Shown in pieces: positions 1-13,400 of a stretch of DNA of 64,000 bases. Position numbers and translations under genes: made by a program. This stretch comes from Closterium sp. Naga37s-1 (lineage: Eukaryota > Streptophyta > Zygnematophyceae > Desmidiales > Closteriaceae), in assembly GCA_947471745.1 (NCBI GenBank), contig CANJKZ010000142.1, positions 4,022,501 to 4,086,500 of the forward strand. The letters are read 5' to 3'. The notes under the pieces were generated by a model. It was not told the DNA's origin. It searched no databases and was given only the letters and a program-made list of their open reading frames with translations. Each line of letters opens with the position of its first letter. Position 1 is the first letter of the stretch.

Positions 1-3000
1 AAGAAACGACATCAGCCCTGAGTAGGAATCTGGACTGGGATGGGAACACCAATGCCCAAAACTGGCACAGAGCAAGCCTGGGCGCTCACAACAAGCATCG
101 GCACAACGAAGCCGGGGTGCAAACCGGCACGCAAGCCTGGAACAGCACGTACAGAGTCTCCAGGGATGTCAGGTTCGCAAGAGTATTGGCGACAGCGCCT
201 GTAATGGCATTGTTGCCCAGTGACCTGATGGGCATGGCGGTGAGAGGACACACAGGTGAGGTGAGAGGCACAGCCGCAGCAAAGGAGGGAGGAAGGATGT
301 TCTGAGGGGCGTGTTGCGGCCTGCTTTGCTGGCAGAGGCACGGAAGTAGCGGTAAGGGAAGCTTGGTGGGTGGGCCTGTTCAAACTGGCAGCAGCAGGGT
401 TGCGGTCTCCCTAGAAACCTAGTTGTATTCTCTCAATCAGAGTTGAGTTCAAATGAATCACAATCAGGAGGAGATAGGCACACGGCAGCCTGAAACATCA
501 CAAGGCAGCCTTGAGAGGCGAGAGAGCGAGCAAGAGGAGTAACGCGGGACGTGGGGGACGAGTGGAGGAGAGGGGGCAGTGGTGCTGACAGTGCACTGAG
601 CTGAGTGAGAGCAGAGATATTCACAGGTACTGACCCTGTGCGTGAGGTGACTTTAAGTCGACTCATCGTGATCGTCACCTAAGAGAAAGGGCAGCGGTGC
701 GGTGCTCACAGTGCACTGAGCTGAGTGAGAGCAGAGATATTCACAGGTAGGGAACCTGAGAGCTTGTTGCTGTCCAGAGACCTGGGAGTGCAATGAACGG
801 AAGGAGGGGGGAGGGGGCGGCATGGAATGGGACGGAATGAGGAGGGGGGAGATATGGGGTGGGAGGGGGTAGGAACGTGATAAGAAGAAAAAAGGAACAG
901 GGAGTGCGGGATGTGTTGAAATCACTTTTGAGAACTCTCAAAAGGGATGTGGCATAGTTATAAGCAAAAGCATGACCGTGTGGGTGGGGGTGACAAGCTG
1001 GGGACTGGGGGCGGTCTGAGAGGGGAGGATGGATGACGAAAGAGGGGATCATGAAATCATTAGAAAGGCAGGGTATGGTATGACATAGAGTGGAAGCGTT
1101 CGTGGTGACGAAAAGAAGGATTGGTGGTGAGGGAGGTGTATGAAGAAGTGCTTTAAGACGTCTCAAAACACTTCTTCGTACACATAGCGTGGAAGCGTTC
1201 GTTCGTGGTGACGAAAAGAAGGATTGGTGGTGATGGAGGGGTGCGAAAGAAGGGGTTACAGGAGCTGGAGCGATGTGAGGTTCCCGATTGACTCTGGGAT
1301 AGCGCCTGTGAGGTTGTTGCTTCCGAGGTAGCTGACAGAGAGGTGGAGAGGAAGGGTAGGGAAGGCACGAGGGCGACAGTGGAAGAGGGAGAGGAGACAT
1401 GGCAACAGGAGGATGTTTAGCTTGATTCGAGATAGGCTACGGTGTTGTTGATGTGGCCGATACTGCTGTGGAGGATACAGTAAGTGAATGCAGCAAAACG
1501 GACGACTTTGGAACCAGCTCCAGCAGCAGTGCTACAACCAGCAGCAGTGGCAGTGACGGCAAGAGTGGCGGCGGCTGCGGCGGTAGCAGCAGCACGTACA
1601 GTATGGCCAAGCCTGTGGTGTTCCATGCTTTGAAGTTAGGCAGAGACCCTGTGAACTGGTTGTAGCGCAGGTCCCTGTGAAGCACAGCACAGCACAGCAC
1701 AGCACACACATGAGAGCACACATTATAGCTGTAAGACAACCACAGGATGCTGCACACAAGTCAAGGCCGCAGCAGCAGAAAGTCGATAAAAGGCCCCTCC
1801 CATTCACTGGCTGCTTATCCCCCACCCACCCGAGCCTCCCCCCAACCTCCCCCAATCCATGTGCTCACACAACCATGCTTCCCCCTGTGCCTCCCCCCAA
1901 CCATGCATCCCCCAACCATGCCTCTAGGAAGGCAGGGGTGAAGGAAGTGGGTGCACTGACAGGCGGAAGAGCATGGGCCAGTTGGCGATCTCCTGTGGTA
2001 TGGGCCCGCTCAGGCTGTTGCCAGCAAGCGTCCTGTCAGGCCATGCAAGCAGAAAGCAAGACCGCAAGTGCGGTGGTGGGCAATGGCGTGGGGTGCATGA
2101 GGGCAGGGCAGGAGGTGGAATGGAGAGAGGGAAAGGTGGGTAGATGGTGGTAGAGGGATTGCAAAGTGGTCGGTTGGAGGAGGGAGAGGGAGGGAGAAAG
2201 GGAGAGGGAGAGGGAGATGGAGAGGGAGAGGGAGAGGGAGAGGGGGAGGGAGAGGGAGAGGGAGAGGGGGAGGGGGAGGGGGAGGGAGAAGGGGAGGGAG
2301 AGGGAGAGGGAGAGGGAGAGGGAGAGGGAGAGGGGGAGGGAGAGGGAGAGGGAGAGGGAGAGGGAGAGGGAGAGGGAGAGGGAATGAGAGGTTCGAACGA
2401 ACACAAGCAGAGCAGAAGCAGACTAGCAAGGTTTGGATATCCAATAAAAAAAGGCATGTGGAAATTGTCGCGTGGCTAGTTGGTGCTATTCTCATTAGTT
2501 TCTCTCTTTAACCCCATAGTTAAGTTTTGGTGATTCTTGTAGGGTTTGCTGGCATCTGATCTCATAAGCCTACTAGTCAGTAGGAGAGGCGGAGGCAGGC
2601 TGTGGGGTGGTTATACAGGTCAGCAAGGTTCGACAGCTGGTGCAGCGCAGGGGGGATGATGCCCGTGAATCGGTTGGAGTTGAGATTGCTGCAGGCATAG
2701 ACGGAGAGAGAGGGGGAGAACGGGACGATGCGCATGTGTTGCTTGGAGTGGGATGGGTCCAACGGTGGGTGAGGATGAGTAGTGGTGCATGCGTGCAGAT
2801 GAATGCATACATGCACATGTGAGCGTACATGATACATGCACATGAGCATGCACACACACAAACACTAATGAACGCAACACAAGATGGTGCAGAAGTGGAC
2901 ATAAGATGGGGAATGCGCAAGCATGGAATGATGATGCCTGAGGCACCTTGGGAAAGCTCAAAATGCGGCTAACAGTGTCGCAGGTAGTATGGCGCATCGA

Positions 3001-6000
3001 GCATGGGACATGGGCATGGAGCAATGGAGCATTGAGCAATGGAGAATGGAGCACGGGGCATGGAGCCTGAAGCACGGGGCATGGAGCCTGAAGCTTAGTT
3101 GTGGCGAGAACGGACAGTGTAGCGAGGAAGGAGAGGCGGGTGAGAGCAGCAGGGATGGGGCCGGTGAACTGATTGTAGTCCAGGTAACTGCAGCAGACAG
3201 CAGACAGCAGCGCAGGGATGGCCGGAGATGCACGGTGGGAGGAAGGGGTATGTGTGTGGAAGAGGGAGATGGGTTGGGGAAGCAGGAGGATGGAATGGAC
3301 CTAGAACCCATTGCTGGAGCAGTGATCCCAGGAATGGACCAGAGATTCCAGGATACGGGGCAGGGCATGCGCCATCCCAGCGATGCACGGAGAAGGCTTT
3401 TGAGTCGACTCAAAAGCTGGACCAGAGATTCCAGGATACGGGGCAGGGCATGCGCCATCCCAGCGATGCACGGAGAAGGCTTTTGAGTCGACTCAAAAGC
3501 TGGACCAGAGATTCCAGGATACGGGGCAGGGCATGCGCCATCCCAGCGATGCACGGAGAAGGCTTTTGAGTCGACTCAAAAGCTGGACCAGAGATTCCAG
3601 GATACGGGGCAGGGCATGCGCCATCCCAGCGATGCACGGAGAAGGCTTTTGAGTCGACTCAAAAGCTGGACCAGAGATTCCAGGATACGGGGCAGGGCAT
3701 GCGCCATCCCAGCGATGCACGGAGAAGGCTTTTGAGTCGACTCAAAAGCTGGACCAGAGATTCCAGGATACGGGGCAGGGCATGCGCCATCCCAGCGATG
3801 CACGGAGAAGGCTTTTGAGTCGACTCAAAAGCTGGACCAGAGATTCCAGGATACGGGGCAGGGCATGCGCCATCCCAGCGATGCACGGAGAAGGCTTTTG
3901 AGTCGACTCAAAAGCTGGACCAGAGATTCCAGGATACGGGGCAGGGCATGCGCCATCCCAGCGATGCACGGAGAAGGCTTTTGAGTCGACTCAAAAGCTG
4001 GACCAGAGATTCCAGGATACGGGGCAGGGCATGCGCCATCCCAGCGATGCACGGAGAAGGCTTTTGAGTCGACTCAAAAGCTGGACCAGAGATTCCAGGA
4101 TACGGGGCAGGGCATGCGCCATCCCAGCGATGCACGGAGAAGGCTTTTGAGTCGACTCAAAAGCTGGACCAGAGATTCCAGGATACGGGGCAGGGCATGC
4201 GCCATCCCAGCGATGCACGGAGAAGGCTTTTGAGTCGACTCAAAAGCTGGACCAGAGATTCCAGGATACGGGGCAGGGCATGCGCCATCCCAGCGATGCA
4301 CGGAGAAGGCTTTTGAGTCGACTCAAAAGCTGGACCAGAGATTCCAGGATACGGGGCAGGGCATGCGCCATCCCAGCGATGCACGGAGAAGGCTTTTGAG
4401 TCGACTCAAAAGCTGGACCAGAGATTCCAGGATACGGGGCAGGGCATGCGCCATCCCAGCGATGCACGGAGAAGGCTTTTGAGTCGACTCAAAAGCTGGA
4501 CCAGAGATTCCAGGATACGGGGCAGGGCATGCGCCATCCCAGCGATGCACGGAGAAGGCTTTTGAGTCGACTCAAAAGCTGGACCAGAGATTCCAGGATA
4601 CGGGGCAGGGCATGCGCCATCCCAGCGATGCACGGAGAAGGCTTTTGAGTCGACTCAAAAGCTGGACCAGAGATTCCAGGATACGGGGCAGGGCATGCGC
4701 CATCCCAGCGATGCACGGAGAAGGCTTTTGAGTCGACTCAAAAGCTGGACCAGAGATTCCAGGATACGGGGCAGGGCATGCGCCATCCCAGCGATGCACG
4801 GAGAAGGCTTTTGAGTCGACTCAAAAGCTGGACCAGAGATTCCAGGATACGGGGCAGGGCATGCGCCATCCCAGCGATGCACGGAGAAGGCTTTTGAGTC
4901 GACTCAAAAGCTGGACCAGAGATTCCAGGATACGGGGCAGGGCATGCGCCATCCCAGCGATGCACGGAGAAGGCTTTTGAGTCGACTCAAAAGCTGGACC
5001 AGAGATTCCAGGATACGGGGCAGGGCATGCGCCATCCCAGCGATGCACGGAGAAGGCTTTTGAGTCGACTCAAAAGCTGGACCAGAGATTCCAGGATACG
5101 GGGCAGGGCATGCGCCATCCCAGCGATGCACGGAGAAGGCTTTTGAGTCGACTCAAAAGCTGGACCAGAGATTCCAGGATACGGGGCAGGGCATGCGCCA
5201 TCCCAGCGATGCACGGAGAAGGCTTTTGAGTCGACTCAAAAGCTGGACCAGAGATTCCAGGATACGGGGCAGGGCATGCGCCATCCCAGCGATGCACGGA
5301 GAAGACAGCGGGAATGGGAGAATGAGTGTGTGCGTGCGCGTACTGAACACAGTTGCTTGGACTCGGATCAAATTGTTGGTTTCCAGCAAGGCAGGTGAAG
5401 AAGCAGGAGGAGAGTGCAATGGAGTGAGTGAGTGAGTGAGTGCGTGAGTGCGTGAGTGAGTGGGACGCACATGGCATTGAGGTTGGGGAGGTTGAGCGCA
5501 GCAGCGGGGAACGTTCCTGTGAAGTTGTTGTAAGAGAGGGATCTGCATGCGAGGGCGGTGATAGAGTGATGGTGGGAGCGAGTGTGAGAATGAACACACA
5601 CACAGCACTGGAAGAGCTCATGTGTGTGTGCATCTGCGCATACATGCACACATGCTGACGCATGACACATGCACCTATGCACCTTGAGAACCGCTGCTTA
5701 CTTAGCACATGACAAGTGAAACTTGCAACAACATGTGAAAATGGCAAATGAGATCACAGGCATGGAGCAGCACCAACCAACCAACCAAGCTATGGCATGG
5801 CATTGCAGGGCAGGAAAACCACAAAGCAGCATGCATGCATGCAGCACATACAGCATGCCAAGGTTCGAAAGGCGGGAGAGTGCAAGAGGCACTGGGCCAG
5901 AGAACTGGTTGCGCTGCAGAGTCCTGTGAGCCAGGCACAAGCCGGAACACATGACAGGGTGCAATTGTGAGACGCAATCCCAACAGGGTGGAAGGGAAAA

Positions 6001-7405
6001 TGAGAGAGAGCTCCATGTGATAGCACAAGAGAAGGCCTCACAGTAGGGTGCCCCACTGCCGTGCTTGTGAGGGGGATTGTGAGGGGGAAGGCCTGTGAGA
6101 GGGAGGGAAGCGAAATGCTGTGGTGACAAGAAGATATCTGGCACGACGGTTAACAATGAGAAGATATGAGCATAATTAGGTGAGGTGGATGATAGAGAAG
6201 AGCAGTGCGAGCATACAGAGAGAAGAGCCATGTCATTGGGAAGACACTGGGAAGACCTCCTGTGAGCTGATTGCCTCCTAGGTTCCTGCAGTTGTACGTG
6301 AAAGGGACACGGGTGGGTCAGGGGCATGGTGGGGAGAGAAGAAATGAAGGTAGAGGTTGGAGCCTAAGCATGGATTGCTGGATGGATGGAGAGAGAGAGA
6401 CGAGAGGGAAGGGGGGCAAGAGGGGAGGTGGAGGAAAGGGAAGAGAGGGAGAAGGGGAAATGCGTGAGGTGGATTGTATTGCCCCATTGATCGTGGTGAG
6501 ACACGCGATGAATAAATGTAGTGCAACGAGCGCGTGAGTGGGGGAGAGAGAGTACTGACAGGTCTTGAATGGAGGAGAGCCGAGAGATGTACGGAGGGAT
6601 GTTGCCAGAGAAACGATTTGACTCAATAGACCTGCACAACATGTTGCACCATGCACCATGCACCACGCACCACGCACCATGCACCATGCACCACGCACCA
6701 TGCACCACGCATCATGCACCATGCACCACGCACCACGCACCATGCACCATGCAGCATGCACCACACACGATGCACCATGCACCACGCAGCATGCACCACG
6801 CACCATGCACCACACAGCATGCACCATGCAGATCCCATAAAATGATCAGCCTTGTGTGGGTGAAATGGACGGAGCATGCACGCATGCTAAACAAAGGGGA
6901 ACCAATCACCAGCCGAGGGCACGGACTGAGAGAGCAAAGGCCAGCTGCAAGGAAAACGTGCCACGGATGGGGCATGGGGCTTGGAGCATGGAGCATGGGG
7001 GCATGACATATCATGCCGGGGTGCAGTGTGGCAAGAGCGGATGAGAGGCCCCAACACACTTTGGTAAGGGCAAGGCGGGACAGAAAAGGAGTAAAAAAAC
7101 AAATGGAGGAGAAAAATAGAACAAAGCACTGGGGACGGAGTGGAGAGGGGGTAACCAAAAGGAGAGGGGCGAGTGGGGAAAGTGGAAGAGTGAGGGGAGG
7201 GAGGAGGAAACAAGAGTAGGACAGGGTGCAGAGGAAGAAAATAGCGAGAGGATGAGGAGGAAGAGGAGAGGGAGTGAAGTGTGTGAAAATTGCAGCGAAT
7301 CCAAACGTACAATCCGGTGAGAAGAGGAAGGGCAGCGAGCACTGATGGTATAGGCCCTTCAAACAGGTTCATGGCAAGCGCTCTGTCAGTCAGCAGCACA
7401 GGCAG

Positions 7406-7499
<94 letters not shown>

Positions 7500-10400
7500 A
7501 AAAAACAGGCGTGTGACAAGCAGTTTATTTTCCCAGTTTTTTTTACGAGCATGCCCAACAGGTGACAAACTGATGCAGAACATGCGTGCTTGCACCATCC
7601 TGCACAGCACAGCATGTTGACAACTCATAAAGAGCTGCGTATAGAAACGACGAGATTAGGCGAGGGAGACGAATGCGAGGCCACCAACGGAGGTGGAAAG
7701 GGGGAAAAGGATTGGTTTGGCATGCATGCACGCATGTGTGAAACCAATGGAGGCGAATAGAAAATGGAACCCACAGGGATTTCTTCCTCCTAAAAGCTGC
7801 TGCTCCTACTCATGACCAGTGAGTCAGCGGGTGAGTCAGTGGGTGAGAAAATGGGTGAGTCAGTGGGGTGAGTCAGTGAGGGTCAGTAGCCCGTGGATGC
7901 AATTGGCACTCACAGGTTTTCCAGATTCGAGCTGAGGGCCTGAGTTATAGAGCCCGACATTTGATTGTCATCCAACATCCTGAGAAAGAGATCAGAGGGG
8001 GCCGACTTTTAGTTGACTCAATTCTTAATTCTATACGGCCAGATATCTGATTGGCATCCAGCATCCTGAGAAAGGGTGAGAGGGGATCGCTACAAATGGT
8101 TTCGCTTGGGATTTATAATCAGCTTCTGCTGAGACATTTGACCCACGCTCAGTGTGTTAAGGCAATTTCTCCTGACGTGTTGCAGTTTCTCCCTTCAATG
8201 CTTGCACATACAGCTCGCCTACGCTAGATAACGGTGGTTGTGGTGCTGGTGCTTCACACAAGGAGCGGAGGTTGGTGAGGTTGGAGAAGGAAAGAGGGAT
8301 GGATCCACTGATGTTGTTGCTGCTCATTGTGCTGCACACATGCATGTGCGATGGCAGGCAGTGTCCATGGGTGGAGAACAGATGCGTGGCAAGGGGAGAT
8401 GGTGAGAAATGCGGAGAGAGCGGGGCGTATGAGAGACAGGAAACGCATTGGCAGGCAAGGGAATCGGGCAAGAAAGGAGAAGGCGTGGAAGGGAACGAAC
8501 AACCGCAGGTCACAATCTGAGAACGCCAAAGGAGAGATGATATCCTTGCAGAGGAAACACAAAGGCGGGCAGAACGAGAAAATGTGAGGAAGGAAAATAG
8601 TAAGCAGAGGAGGTAGGGAGATAGGTGGCTGCAAGCAAACGAGGAGCTTGGGAGAGAGGCGGTTGGGAAAGAAGAGAGAGGAGATAGATAAAACATAAAG
8701 AGCGAAGGAGGGGCTTGAGAAGGAGTGGATCGGGTACAGGCTTGTGAGGTTGACGAGCGATGCCCACGAGTCTGGTAGCACTCCAAGCAGCCCGTTCATT
8801 GCCGCATCACTGGCATTAGCGCGGTTGGGCAGAGGCAGGGGAGAGGAAGAACGATAGTCTTGTGTGTGTCAACTATGCCTTTCGAAGCACCGACTGAAAA
8901 AGAAGAGACACGCGATAAGAAGGGGCCTTGGCGAATGACACGCAGTGAGCAGAGCAGCAGTTGGAATGGAGGATGCCCTGCCATGTGCTGTAGCGTGCTA
9001 CGTTGTGCCGTGCTGTGCTGTGCTGCACTGCGCTGCGCTGCGCCGTACTGTCGTGTGGTACCACACTGATCAGCCCCTAGCCGTGCTGTGTGCACCCTCC
9101 CATCAGGTGTGCCGCTATCGCTGTGCACTGAAGTGTGCGCGTGTGTGCTCACAAGGTTTCCAGGCTGGAAAGCTTGGAGAGATCCTGAGGCACGATGGCG
9201 GTGCGGAAGAAAGGGCGGTCGTCCGGGACCAGCCCATGCAGATTGCTGTGGGGACGAGAAGAGGGGAGAGAGAAAGATGCAGAGGGGGGAAGGGGCAGGG
9301 GAACTTTTGAAATTTATCAAAAGCGAGAAAGGGCGGTTGTCCGGGACCAGCCCGTGCTGATTGCTGTGGCGACGAGAAGAGGGACGAGTGGGGAAAGAAG
9401 CGTGGGCGGTGAGTGGCGCGGGAGGAAGGAGGGACAACTGAAGAATGAGATTCGACGGAGGGATTGAGCGGGAGAGGGAAGAGGAAAGCATGGGAGGGGA
9501 GGGGAGGAGGGGGAGGGAAGGGGAGGAGGAGGACGGCGACGAGGACAGCTGTATTGTAGCTATAACGACATGCCAAACAGCATCTGAACTGAACCCAGTA
9601 AGTTCAACAACTGTTAACATGACACTGGAAAGCACCACCACACCAGGAGAGCTCATAGTAATCATCGCTACACTATGCTGATCGCCCAGCCACTTCAAAG
9701 AATTCTCATACGTGAGTGACACGGGCGCTTGACAGCTACCACACCAGGAAGCATCGCTACACTATAAAAGCACAGCAATCGCCCCCAGCCAGTCCTCACA
9801 GGTATTTCAAGCCGGAAAGCACGGTGATCCAATTTGGGAAGGAGCCAAACTTGAGGCTGCCTAGGTCTCTGCATACGTACAGAGCAGCAGGGGGTGGTAA
9901 AGCAGCAGGTGAGAGAGCAGCAGATGATAAAGCAGTAGGTCAGAGAGTAGTCGCCAGAGGGAGACGCAGGCAGAAGGGAAAAGAGGGGATCAGATTAAAC
10001 TGAGGGACAAAACAGAGAGAGGCTCAATGGGAAGACGAGGTAGCAAAGAAGGACAGGGGGGGGGCTAGAAGGGAGTGACACTCACAGGAAGGTGAGCTGC
10101 TGCAGAGTGGAGAAAGTGAGGGGAGGCAGCTCGCCGTACATGTCGTTGTGAGCCAGCGACCTGCAAGGCGAGGGAGGCGGGGGGGTGGAGAGGGGACGAA
10201 GGAGCTTTTGAGTCGACTCTAAAGTCAAACTCTGCAGAGTGGAGAAGGTGAGGGGAGGCAGCTCGCCATACATACATGTCATTGTGCGCCAGCGAGCTGC
10301 GAGGCGAGGGAGGGGGAGTAGGGAGGGGAGGAGAGAGAGAAGGTGAGGGAAGGGAGCAAAGGACAGGGAGGGGCGGGTGGTGAAAGTTGAAGGCATGGAG

Positions 10401-13400
10401 GAGAAGAAAAGTAAGAACGTGAGGGATGATACACCGTCGCAAAAAAAGATCTCACGGGTTGTAACATAATCATTTACGGGAAAAGAAAGAATTCCACGGG
10501 GAAAGCAGGACAGTGACTGCTACCAGCTCTCCCTCCCCCACCGCCGTATGAGGTTGGCGAGTAGAGCAGGAATCGAACGGGAAAGAAAACGGGAAAGAAA
10601 GGCCTTACAGGTAGCGCAGCGAAGTGAGGGATGAGAGCCAGGTGAGGTTGGCAAAGGGACCTGTGACTGCTACCAGCTCTCCCAAATCACTGCCACGGCG
10701 AGAAGCACAGGGGAGAGGTAGGCGGGCGGGCAGGGCATGCAGGCGATGAGTTTTGAGGGCCAGAAGAATGTCATGCAAGGCAAGGTAGGCAGTCCACAAA
10801 CAAGCACCTCCAATCCAAATTGATGAAGGGTGAGTGATCTTAGATTCAACTGAGTAGGACCCTTTGAGGGCATGTAAGGGACAATGAAGTTCCGTCCACT
10901 GTGCAGAATTCGTTGTAAAAGAGGCAACCATGTAGGGATGGCTGGCTGGTGGCCAAAGGACGAAAGGACAGAGAACTTCAAGGACAAAAAAGGGATGGTG
11001 TCGGTTGATCAGTGATAGCGCGGGTGGCTGACAGCATAAAGAGAAGACATGTAGTGGGGGGAAGGGAAGCGACGTAGCACGTGAGGAACAGATGGTGGCG
11101 CAGTGACACGGCATGCTTGCAAAAGGGAAGACGCAGGCAGACCAGCAGGCACGCAGGCAGGCAGGCAGGCAGAGAGTTTGGCAGGAAGGCAGGTGGGAGG
11201 GAAGAGAGTTTGGCAGGAAGGCAGGTGGGCGGGCAGAAGGGAAGCGCGGTCCAGCGCTTACAGGTAGGTGAGGCGAGTGAGGGCTCCGATGGTGGCAGGG
11301 AAGGTGCCGTTGAGGAAGAATGTGTGCAGATCGCTGGGGGAAATAGGTGGCGCGGGGAGAGTGGGGTGGACACAGGTGGGGTGGGGTGATGTGAAAAGGG
11401 AAGTATGTATGAGCAGGGTGGGTGTGGGTGGGAAGGTGTGCCCACGCTCCTCCTCTTTGCCACAACGGCGCAGCACGGAACGGCACAGAACGGAACGGAA
11501 TGGAACGGAACGGTAGGGAACTGAATGGCATGACAGCTTGTGAGACGTCTCTCAGCGTGGTTGGTAGCACACTCAGATACGCTCAGATCAGATATGAAAT
11601 AGTGTCACAGGCGGGTATCTCGCAACAACAACTTGTGAGGTGCGTTCCGGCACAATAGCACACTCACAGGTGGGAAAGGGCAGCAAGGTTCCCTATGGCT
11701 TCAGGTATGGGCCCGTAAAACTGGGAGTAACGAAGGTCACTGGCGGGTCATGGATGGTGAGGAATGTGGGCGGGCGTATGTGAAAGGAACGCATGGGAAC
11801 AGGACAGGGCATGTGAGAGGGACTGATTGATTAGTCATGAGAAGTGATAGTGGTGCAAAAGGTATGGCTTTACATTCCATCACATGGCATGGCATGGCAT
11901 GGTATGGCAGGGCGTGGCAGGGTGGGGCATGGCATGGCATGGCATGGCATGGCAGGGTTTGGTGTGGCGTAGCAGGGCATGGCATGGAGCCGGGTGCCAT
12001 AACATGGCATGGCGGCGGCATTGCGTGGCATGGCATAAAACAGAACGTGGGGCCCGGGGGAGATGTAAAACTGGGGGAAGGAAGTGGGGGAGGGAGAGAG
12101 AGAGGGGATGGAGGAAAGGGGAGTAGAGGGCTGACAGGATTTGGAGGTTGGAGAGTGCTGGTATGTACTCCATCGTGCCGTTGAGGTCCCTTTGCCTTGA
12201 CAGATTGCTGCACGCCGTCACACACATACATACACATGCGGGCACACACACACACGTATACACGTCCACGCATGCAGGGTGAGTAGAGGGAATGGGGGGG
12301 GAAGGGGGCACATGACTGTGTACAACCAGGTGTAGCAACACAACAACCCCATCCCCCCACTTTCCACCAACCAGCCCAGAATACCCAATTCCCTTCCGCA
12401 AAATCTTCCACTCCCTCCTTCCCCTTCCAGTTCCGCTTCCCCCTCCCCTACTCCCCTTACCCCCTTCCCCCTACTCCAGTCCAAGCGCTTTCCCAACAAC
12501 TCCTCCCCCTCACAGCGTTCTGAGCAGGGAGAGCTGCACGAGCGCGGATGGGATGCTGCCGTTGACCACCAGAGAGGGGTCCAGCCTGGGGATAGAAGAG
12601 GTGGCGGGGGTGGGAGAAGGGCATATGGACGGATGGAAATGGCAGCGAGATGGCGGGGCGGATGGTTGAAGGTTTGCGCATCTATGGGTGAAGAGAATAT
12701 AACGCTGGAGTTTCTATAAGGCTGAAAAGTCATGGCAGAAGTGATTAGAGGTTACTTTCTGAAGGGTCAAGCGTTCCAAAGAGGGAAGGTTAGAAGGGCT
12801 AAGGCGTAGAGGGTTAAAGATCAAAATGCGAGAATCAAAGAACTGCGTAACAAAGAATTGCACAGCAATGCAAAGCGAGGAGCTTGTGGGGAGCGAGAGC
12901 GAGAGAGGGAGGAAGTTCGAGAACGGGCGCAAGTTCGAAAAACGGCGAGAGAAAGAGAGGGAGAGGGAGAGGTGCGATGCGTACTGTAAGGCAGTGACGT
13001 ATCCAGCGGGATTGCACGTGACTCCAGCCCACTGGCGGCACGCAGTGGTCGCATTCGTGTTGCCCGGCCATGTGCCCCCCCATGCCTCGTTCAGCTGCAC
13101 CAGCGCTGACACTGCCATGCCATGTGCACGCACATGCACCATACACCATGCACCCATGCAGGAGGCATCCGTTCAGCGGCATACAAGCAAACAATCATGC
13201 AGGCACAACCCGTGGATGCAGGCGAACAGGCAGACACATGCATGCACGCGCGCATGATCCGCGCGTGCATGCGGGGGGTGGATGGGGAAGAGGAGAGGTC
13301 CAGCGCAGGCGAGAGGGATAGGGGCAGTCAGGAGCTTATGAGAAGTCTCAGACGGAGGCGAGAGGCCCAACGTAGGCGCGAGGAGAGCAAGACTTGTAAC

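Noticed and set aside
3410..5214. A ladder of identical 75-codon minus-strand open frames
   Set aside because: They are produced by the 83-bp tandem repeat stepping through frames; no independent start context, and the array lies inside an LRR-gene intron.
3335..5304. CRISPR-like appearance (regular repeat with palindrome)
   Set aside because: The whole 83-bp unit is repeated with no variable spacers, no cas genes occur, and the genome is eukaryotic.
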